Source: an uncultured Pseudomonadota bacterium
Lineage (GTDB): Bacteria; Pseudomonadota; Gammaproteobacteria; Steroidobacterales; Steroidobacteraceae
Length of the DNA stretch: 11,180 bases
Direction: 5' to 3'
NCBI GenBank assembly: GCA_903910215.1
Contig: CAIVYV010000038.1
Location: 1 to 11,180 of the forward strand
Shown here: positions 6,420-11,180 of the stretch, piece after piece
Layout of the letters: each line of letters opens with the position of its first letter
Numbering within the stretch: position 1 is the first letter of the stretch
Program-made: the position numbers and the translations under genes
Notes under the pieces: generated by a model
Seen by the model: the letters and a program-made list of their open reading frames with translations, nothing else
Databases searched by the model: none
Told to the model about the DNA's origin: nothing

Positions 6420-7271
6420 TTACTCCGGCGGCTTTCCCGGGGGCCAATGAAGGGCCGATGCACGGCGTTTGGACCGAAAAATGGGATAGAGAAATTGCGT
6501 TGCCCAAGGCTCATGACCATGCGTTCGGTCATCCGCGAGGCCGTACTCGGCAGGATATCTTCGGGTGATGTGCGCGGTTCCGAAGATGATGTCCCAAAGA
6601 AAAAGCAGATTACCGAAGTTTCCGGTGTAGTGACCGACGCCATCATCTTGAGTCAACGCGTGGTGCGCGTAGTGAGTTGCCGGCGTGGAGATAGTCCGCT
6701 CCAGAACCCACATCAAAGGTCGAGTAACCGGCCACTGATATAACCGTTCGTCCCACCGAACACTGGAATGAGCGCCGATGATGACGGTGACTTTGACGAT
6801 GGCATATGCCACGTAAACCCAACCAAAACCGAGGAAAATCAAAAGCCCGCTCAGCCACAACCCGGGCATCATCGCGTAATAGAAGGCGTTATTGCGATAC
6901 ACCACCCGCACGCTCATATAGCTTGCGGAGTGATGAGCTCGGTGCAGCGGCCAAAAACGGCTGGTGTGTGACAACCGGTGCCACCAGTACTGCGTCAAGT
7001 CATCGGCGACCAACAGGGTCAACAGCATTCCCCACCAAGGCCAGTCGGCGAGCGCCCCTTGATGCTGCGGGATCAGCACGGAGGCCAACCCCGTTGATGC
7101 GGCAAGCACACCGAGGGAGATCAGGGGGAACAAAAGCGTGACAGCCACGTCCAACCGGTTGTCCTCGCGTGAAGCCTGCCGGGGGAAAAACCGCCCGCGT
7201 GCGAGCTCCATCGCAATGAAACTCACCAAGACGGAGGCCGTGACAGCCGTCTGAACTGATTGAGGATCCAT
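6420..7271 (-). CDS. Sterol desaturase / fatty acid hydroxylase family membrane protein
   Basis: 283-residue integral membrane di-iron oxygenase. The family hydroxylates or desaturates lipids such as sterols, fatty acids, carotenoids or alkylglycerols. Membrane helices are visible at about 8-25, 42-66, 78-92 and 130-167. The histidine clusters that hold the two irons are complete: HRLSH (98-102), HRAHH (110-114), H168, THYAHH (H200, H203, H204) and H214, followed by the family signature NFGNLLFLWDIIFGT. First gene of the five-gene run; its stop is 5 bases before the next start. No Shine-Dalgarno is visible before the ATG, whereas a TATACT box lies 8 bases upstream, suggesting a leaderless or near-leaderless transcript. 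The substrate cannot be read from sequence. Confidence 0.93.
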   Translation of the reverse strand: MDPQSVQTAVTASVLVSFIAMELARGRFFPRQASREDNRLDVAVTLLFPLISLGVLAASTGLASVLIPQHQGALADWPWWGMLLTLLVADDLTQYWWHRLSHTSRFWPLHRAHHSASYMSVRVVYRNNAFYYAMMPGLWLSGLLIFLGFGWVYVAYAIVKVTVIIGAHSSVRWDERLYQWPVTRPLMWVLERTISTPATHYAHHALTQDDGVGHYTGNFGNLLFLWDIIFGTAHITRRYPAEYGLADDRTHGHEPWATQFLYPIFRSKRRASALHWPPGKPPE

Positions 7272-7279
7272 GGGTCAGA

Positions 7280-7285
7280 AGTATA
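7280..7285 (-). promoter_or_regulatory. Candidate -10 box for the hydroxylase operon
   Basis: TATACT on the minus strand (5 of 6 to consensus) ends 8 bases before the ATG at 7271, which would place the transcript start at or just before the start codon. No good -35 is seen about 17 bases upstream. It is the best promoter candidate in the 49-base gap for the five-gene run. Confidence 0.4.
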
Positions 7286-7308
7286 CCCCGGCACCACTAC
7301 CTCTCCGC

Positions 7309-7314
7309 TAAAAT
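7309..7314 (+). promoter_or_regulatory. Candidate -10 box for the antiporter gene
   Basis: TAAAAT (5 of 6 to consensus) lies 6 bases before the ATG at 7321, so transcription would begin near the A of the start codon. No ribosome binding site precedes this ATG, consistent with a leaderless message. No convincing -35 box accompanies it. Confidence 0.38.
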
Positions 7315-7320
7315 CCCCCT

Positions 7321-8592
7321 ATGTCGTCTTTAAGCCCCACCACACTGCAAATCATCGCCGCCGTCCTGTTTGCGGTCGCGATCATCCACACTTTTTCAAC
7401 GAAGTATTTCGAGCACCTCGCGCACACCCGACCGGCCCATAGCGGCCTGTGGCACCTGCTAGGCGAAGTCGAGATCGTCTTCGGCTTCTGGGCCCTGGTG
7501 CTCGCGGTCACGATGGTGATGATCGAAAGCACAGACGCGATGAAGCAATACGTCAACTCACGAAACTTCACCGAACCGTTGTTCGTATTCGTCATCATGG
7601 TCGTCGCCGCGACACGACCGATCCTGCAGACATCCAAGCAACTCGTTGAAGTACTCGCCAAGCTGATCCCGGGCAAAGGCGGTATTTCCACCTACTTCAT
7701 CGTTCTTACGGCGGTGCCACTGCTCGGCTCGTTCATCACCGAGCCTGCCGCCATGACGCTCGCGGCATTGATGCTGGCAGATAAGTTTTTTTCGAAAGAC
7801 ATTTCATCCAAGCTCAAATACGCGACGATCGGCGTCCTGTTCGTCAATATTTCGATCGGCGGCACGCTGACAGCCTATGCGGCACCGCCGGTGCTGATGG
7901 TGGCGGGCACCTGGAATTGGGACACGGCTTTCATGCTCACCCATTTCGGCTGGAAAGCGGCCATCGCTGTGCTCATCAACGGCCTTGCCGTGACACTGCT
8001 TTTCGCCAAGGAACTGGCGCAGGTTTCGACAGCAAAAGATCCGGCATCGGAGAGCCCTGCCGTACCGATGCCGCTGGTGTTGATTCACATCGCGATCTTG
8101 GCTGGCATCGTCCTGTTTGCACACTACCCGCCGCTCTTCATCGGGCTGTTCCTGCTGTTTATGGGAATCGCCACGGCTTACTCTGCCCACCAGGATCGCT
8201 TGATCCTGCGTGAAGGCCTGCTGGTCGCCTTTTTTCTGGGCGGGCTCGTCGTGCTGGGCGGACAGCAGCAATGGTGGCTGCAACCGCTACTCGTCAACAT
8301 GAGCAGCGATGCCGTTTTCTATGGTGCTACTGCACTGACAGCCATCACCGACAATGCGGCGTTGACCTATCTCGGCTCGCTGGTGGAAGGGTTATCCGAC
8401 GAGTTCAAATATTCACTCGTAGCGGGCGCCGTGACGGGTGGCGGCCTGACCATTATTGCCAACGCACCGAACCCGGCAGGCGTTGCAATCCTTCGTCGTT
8501 ACTTCGACGAGGGTGCCGTCAGTCCGACAGGCTTGCTCGTGTCGGCGCTGCTGCCGACTCTCGTTGCCCTGCTGGCGTTTCGATATCTTTGA
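7321..8592 (+). CDS. Putative Na+/H+ antiporter
   Basis: 423-residue inner-membrane protein, hydrophobic throughout with roughly ten to twelve membrane helices. The sequence fits the putative Na+/H+ antiporter family (PF07399-like, ion transporter superfamily). Hallmark-looking stretches are HTFSTKYFEHLAH (23-35), LLGEVEIVFGFWA, SRNFTEPLFVFVIMV, VPLLGSFITEPAAMTLAAL, LKYATIGVLFVNISIGGTLT, AAPPVLMVAG, and near the end ALTAITDNAALTYLGSLV and TIIANAPNPAG. These paired, polar-containing helix segments resemble the two half-repeats of such transporters. The family name rests on similarity; ion specificity has not been shown for this protein. Divergent from the hydroxylase operon across 49 bases. 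The last 74 bases overlap the 3' end of the convergent gene. Confidence 0.85.
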   Translation: MSSLSPTTLQIIAAVLFAVAIIHTFSTKYFEHLAHTRPAHSGLWHLLGEVEIVFGFWALVLAVTMVMIESTDAMKQYVNSRNFTEPLFVFVIMVVAATRPILQTSKQLVEVLAKLIPGKGGISTYFIVLTAVPLLGSFITEPAAMTLAALMLADKFFSKDISSKLKYATIGVLFVNISIGGTLTAYAAPPVLMVAGTWNWDTAFMLTHFGWKAAIAVLINGLAVTLLFAKELAQVSTAKDPASESPAVPMPLVLIHIAILAGIVLFAHYPPLFIGLFLLFMGIATAYSAHQDRLILREGLLVAFFLGGLVVLGGQQQWWLQPLLVNMSSDAVFYGATALTAITDNAALTYLGSLVEGLSDEFKYSLVAGAVTGGGLTIIANAPNPAGVAILRRYFDEGAVSPTGLLVSALLPTLVALLAFRYL

Positions 8593-8983
8593 TCATCGCC
8601 AGTAAATCAGCCGCTTCGCTTACCGAGTTGGCCAAGTGACTGCTGGCGTCTTGCCCGAGCACGACCGCGCGATGCAAACCGCGTAGTGCGGCGGCGAAAT
8701 CTTGGTAGCCTGCAGCGAACTGTCGACTGAAGTCGTCGCGGGCGGCGATGCTCAAAGCGCGCACCGAGCGCTGCGTCTCGGAATGAATCCGAAAGAGCGT
8801 AGACCGCTTGTCATCGCTTAACTGGGTCGCCTCACCCGCAGAGACCGTGCTGGACCACCGAGTCAAATCGGCAAGGTTGCGCTCGGCGGACTTGATGAGT
8901 TTGTCGGTAGCTGACTGGGCCGAATGGCCGGGCACAGAGCACATCAGCAGCAAAACCGCTGCAAGGCGGCTGATTCGAGTCAT
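8519..8983 (-). CDS. Small secreted helical protein, unknown function
   Basis: 154 residues from the ATG at 8983, which has GAGGA at 8989-8993, 5 bases upstream. An upstream in-frame ATG at 8995 lacks a ribosome site. The N-terminus is a typical Sec signal: MTRISR, then hydrophobic AAVLLLMCSV, then a likely signal peptidase I cut after GHSA (about residue 22). The mature part (about 130 residues) is predominantly helical with regular charged and hydrophobic spacing, suggesting a periplasmic helical bundle. There is no CxxCH haem motif and no clear lipobox (the residue before the cysteine is M). The final 25 or so codons lie antisense to the end of the antiporter gene. Family not recognised. 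Codon structure, the ribosome site and the signal peptide support a real gene. Confidence 0.72.
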   Translation of the reverse strand: MTRISRLAAVLLLMCSVPGHSAQSATDKLIKSAERNLADLTRWSSTVSAGEATQLSDDKRSTLFRIHSETQRSVRALSIAARDDFSRQFAAGYQDFAAALRGLHRAVVLGQDASSHLANSVSEAADLLAMIKDIETPAGQRESAAAPTRASLSD

Positions 8984-8988
8984 GGCGG

Positions 8989-8993
8989 TCCTC
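8989..8993 (-). promoter_or_regulatory. Ribosome binding site of the secreted protein gene
   Basis: GAGGA on the minus strand, 5 bases before the ATG at 8983. It decides the start over the ATG at 8995, and lies only a few bases beyond the T tract of the terminator upstream. Confidence 0.65.
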
Positions 8994-8996
8994 ATT

Positions 8997-9034
8997 AAAA
9001 CCCGACCCGCAGGCACGTCGGCCTGCGGATCGGG
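8997..9034 (-). terminator. Intrinsic terminator behind the ybdK-type gene
   Basis: Minus-strand arms at 9034-9021 and 9014-9001 pair over 14 bases (13 Watson-Crick plus one G-U) around a 6-base loop, followed directly by TTTT at 9000-8997. The stem is GC-rich. On the plus strand the G-U becomes a C-A mismatch and no T tract follows, so it is oriented to stop minus-strand transcription from the gene ending at 9124. Its T tract is 13 bases from the next minus-strand start codon, so it could also act as an attenuator for that gene. Confidence 0.8.
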
Positions 9035-9123
9035 ACACTGCTAGGTCATTGAATCGAGCGAATCAGCCCGCTCGGACGCCAAGGTACGGCAGGGCCTCCC
9101 AGTCCGCCAATCCGGGCTGGCCC

Positions 9124-10254
9124 TTACCCCCGGGTCTCTTGGACGAGAGCCTGTACGACCCGTCTAAGGGCGCGCGCCGTTGTCAGCCCCGCCGCCCGCC
9201 CCTCACTAAATACCCGCCGTTGACGCTCCGCACTACTGCCCTCGGCGATAACTCGTCGGGCGTGGTCAAACGCCCAATCAGCCTGCAGTTCGCCCACGGC
9301 ATTCGCGCAGCGGCGAGCTAACTGACTAAGACAGTCTGACAAGTCGATATTCAATCCGGACTCGGCATCGAGCCACTTTGCGCGAACTCCAAACCGCTTG
9401 GCTCGCCAACGGTTTTCCTCGATCAGAAGTCGCTCGATTCCATCGCGCAAACTCGTTGCATCGACTCTGTCGGCATCAAGACATTCCTGCAGGACCGCGA
9501 CTCGGAAAAGCTCGGCAATGCATACTGCATCAATCACTCGGGGACATGAGTCCGTGATTCGCAGCTCGATCGTCGGGTAACGAGAAGACGGTCGTATTGA
9601 CCACCAGATAAAACTTTCATCGGGAATAGCTCTTGCACGAACTAATGTTCCGACATAGCGCTGATACTCGAGTTCGTCTTCAAACAGTCGTGGAATCCCA
9701 GTCCTTGGCCACTCGTCGTAGGCGGCCTGCCGATAGCTCATCAGGCCCGTATCCTGTCTCGCCCAATAGGGCGAGGACGCACTCAAAGCCAAGAATAGTG
9801 GCAACCAACGCATGACTCGATTCATGAGCTGGATACGATCGATACCCTCGTGAACTTCCGCATGAACATGCAACCCACACAAGAGATTTCGTTGCGCGAT
9901 AATTTGAAAATCGTCGAGCAACTCCTCGTACCGCACCTCTGATGTTGGAATCTGCGAACGCCACTGCGCCAGCGGATGGGTGCCAGCGGCAACAATACCC
10001 ATATCAAACAAGCTAGCGATCCCAAACAAGCGACGACGTCCTGCCGTCAACGACTCAATCGCCTCCGCGGATACCTGCAAAATAGGCGTCTTCAGCTCGA
10101 TCTGACATTGCAGTAACTCGTGCGATAAAAAGTCCCCCAGCGCATCTCGCGCGGCCGCGTGGAACGCTGCTGAAGGACGACTCACCACTGCACCGGTTTC
10201 GAGATCAGTCAGAAAGAACTCTTCCTCAATGCCGAAACGTACGCGTGTAGCCAT
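9124..10254 (-). CDS. ybdK: Carboxylate-amine ligase, YbdK / GCS2 family
   Basis: 376 residues from the ATG at 10254, close to the 372 of E. coli YbdK. The start has GGGAG about 6 bases upstream; the earlier in-frame ATG at 10287 would add 11 residues unlike the family. It belongs to the glutamate-cysteine ligase type 2 fold (PF04107), ATP-dependent enzymes joining a carboxylate to an amine; E. coli YbdK has weak glutamate-cysteine ligase activity and an uncertain physiological substrate. Visible motifs: RFGIEEEFFLTD near the N-terminus (acidic metal-binding residues), QIELKTPI, CGLHVHAEV (central His pair), and WSIRPSSRYPTIELRITDSCP (ATP and substrate site). Followed by a strong terminator about 90 bases after the stop. 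Divergent from the MASE1 gene; whether the two are functionally linked is unknown. Confidence 0.9.
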   Translation of the reverse strand: MATRVRFGIEEEFFLTDLETGAVVSRPSAAFHAAARDALGDFLSHELLQCQIELKTPILQVSAEAIESLTAGRRRLFGIASLFDMGIVAAGTHPLAQWRSQIPTSEVRYEELLDDFQIIAQRNLLCGLHVHAEVHEGIDRIQLMNRVMRWLPLFLALSASSPYWARQDTGLMSYRQAAYDEWPRTGIPRLFEDELEYQRYVGTLVRARAIPDESFIWWSIRPSSRYPTIELRITDSCPRVIDAVCIAELFRVAVLQECLDADRVDATSLRDGIERLLIEENRWRAKRFGVRAKWLDAESGLNIDLSDCLSQLARRCANAVGELQADWAFDHARRVIAEGSSAERQRRVFSEGRAAGLTTARALRRVVQALVQETRG

Positions 10255-10337
10255 GATGCTCTCCCGTGACACGGCGATTGAATGCAATTGTGCGGGCGCC
10301 TAAGCTTTCCGCTCTGACGCAGACAACTTGGGCGGCA
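10255..10337. promoter_or_regulatory. Divergent intergenic region, ybdK / MASE1 gene
   Basis: 83 bases between two head-to-head start codons, which should hold promoters for both genes. Apart from the ybdK ribosome site (GGGAG on the minus strand) I see no convincing promoter boxes or operator repeats. Confidence 0.3.
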
Positions 10338-11180
10338 ATGGTTTCCGATACCTCAAAAACCGATAATCCGGCCAAGCCCGTACGTGCAACCCCGTGGCTG
10401 ATCGCTCTCTATTTCATCGCACACGTTGCGCTGGATGCCGTCAGCTATGTGCAGCCCGTCCTCAAACTCGGCATAACACCGCTCTCGCCACAAACCGGGC
10501 TGGTGCTCGCCTTCTTGTATGCCTATCGCGGCAGCTTTGGCTGGGTGGCAGCCGCGTTTTTAGTCTCGGAAATCGTCATCCGAGGCATTCCGATGCACGC
10601 GTGGATATTGCCGGTGCAGGCGATCAGCATCACTGCGGTATATCAAGGCGCCGCGTGGCTGTTGCGTCAAAGAGTGCCGATGGACGGTGTTGCAACTCTC
10701 GGTGGAACCCTCAAGTTCATCGCAACCGCTTCGGCGACGGCGATCACTGCCGGCACCGTCAGCGTCGGGCTCTATACACTTGCGAGCCTCATTCCAGCCG
10801 ATCAATTTTCCTCGGCCCTCGCGCGCTTTTGGGTGGGTGACCTAAACGGCATTCTGCTGCTCGCCCCGCTGCTATTACGATTTGCTGACACTCCGTTACT
10901 AGTGCAGGCCATCGTCTCACGCCCTGCTGCGTTCATTGGCGTACTGCTTGGATTATTTGCAGCGTTCGCGCTCGTCTTTCTTGTCGGCAACCCAGGCGAT
11001 TTACGGTTCTTCTATCTATTCTTTGTGCCTGTCATCTCGGCAGCGCTCATCTGGGGCGTACCGGGATTTCTCATGGCTGCGCTGGCGCTGCAGATCAGCC
11101 TGGTAGCAGGCGTACAGCGCCTCGCGGAAGTCGCTCCCCTCGTCGATCTGCAGTTCCTGATGTCGACGCTGCTAGTAACA
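10338..11180 (+). CDS. MASE1-domain membrane sensor protein, 3' end outside window
   Basis: Open frame with no stop from the ATG at 10338 to the right edge, 281 residues visible. A short cytoplasmic N-terminus (MVSDTSKTDNPAKPVRATPW) is followed by about eight membrane helices that fit the MASE1 sensory domain. Telltale stretches are SPQTGLVLAFLYAYRGSFGW (50-69), AWILPVQAISITAVYQGAAW, RFWVGDLNGILLLAPLLLRF (164-183) and a late FFYLFFVPVISAALIWGVPGF. The last motif matches the region where MASE1 proteins place their final helices. In the family this domain precedes PAS modules and then a histidine kinase, GGDEF or EAL output domain; the output here lies beyond the window. The ribosome site is weak (GGGCGG). 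Divergent from the ybdK-type gene. Confidence 0.85.
   Translation, partial: MVSDTSKTDNPAKPVRATPWLIALYFIAHVALDAVSYVQPVLKLGITPLSPQTGLVLAFLYAYRGSFGWVAAAFLVSEIVIRGIPMHAWILPVQAISITAVYQGAAWLLRQRVPMDGVATLGGTLKFIATASATAITAGTVSVGLYTLASLIPADQFSSALARFWVGDLNGILLLAPLLLRFADTPLLVQAIVSRPAAFIGVLLGLFAAFALVFLVGNPGDLRFFYLFFVPVISAALIWGVPGFLMAALALQISLVAGVQRLAEVAPLVDLQFLMSTLLVT

Noticed and set aside
6415..6507. Longer form of the 78-residue protein starting at 6507
   Set aside because: The added 31 residues would overlap the hydroxylase C-terminus by 88 bases and look unrelated; GGAG at 6423-6426 supports the start at 6414.
7804..8283. 159-codon minus-strand open frame inside the antiporter gene
   Set aside because: The translation is a Gln/Arg/His-rich shadow with no domain, opposite an obvious membrane transporter frame.
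8932..8983. Lipoprotein signal in the secreted protein (cysteine after LLM)
   Set aside because: The residue before the cysteine is Met rather than Gly, Ala or Ser, and a normal signal peptidase I site (GHSA) follows, so lipidation is unlikely.
9049..9321. 90-codon plus-strand open frame
   Set aside because: Most of it is antisense to the ybdK-type C-terminus; the composition is Pro/Arg-rich and no ribosome site precedes it.
10394..10840. 148-codon plus-strand open frame
   Set aside because: It is out of frame within the MASE1 gene, whose frame gives regular hydrophobic helices and stays open to the window edge.

Overview
The window is a dense, moderately GC-rich stretch of bacterial chromosome with 11 protein-coding genes, two of them cut by the window edges. 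No RNA gene, CRISPR array, insertion sequence or phage remnant was seen. Gene content points to a gammaproteobacterium, possibly Xanthomonadales, Nevskiales or Steroidobacter-like. The pointers are the ECF sigma/transmembrane Ser/Thr kinase pair, the short helical module beside a 2OG-Fe(II) oxygenase, YbdK and a MASE1 sensor. This placement is inferred from memory of families, not from a search.

Region 1 (1-2477, minus strand) is a signalling pair. An ECF sigma factor is followed 97 bases later by a transmembrane Ser/Thr protein kinase whose sensor half runs off the left edge. The sigma factor lacks the acidic patch normal in ECF region 2.2, so the kinase may switch it on by phosphorylation.

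Region 2 (2545-4041, plus strand) is a lone glycerol kinase gene, divergent from the sigma factor and sharing a 67-base promoter region with it. It meets aroD tail to tail with 2 bases between.

Region 3 (7271 down to 4044, minus strand) is a five-gene cassette with almost no spacers. In transcription order it encodes a membrane di-iron hydroxylase (sterol desaturase family), a 78-residue helical protein, a soluble 2OG-Fe(II) oxygenase, a DUF6065-like protein of unknown function, and type I 3-dehydroquinate dehydratase. Two junctions are ATGA overlaps and the other two gaps are 5 and 9 bases. This is the most unusual part of the window: two different iron oxygenases coupled to an uncharacterised protein and a shikimate-pathway enzyme.

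Region 4 (7321-9034) holds a putative Na+/H+ antiporter on the plus strand, divergent from the cassette. Its 3' end overlaps a convergent gene for a small secreted helical protein. An intrinsic terminator sits only 17 bases upstream of that secreted protein's start codon.

Region 5 (9124-11180) holds a YbdK-type carboxylate-amine ligase on the minus strand. Divergent from it is a MASE1 membrane sensor protein, cut by the right edge before its output domain.
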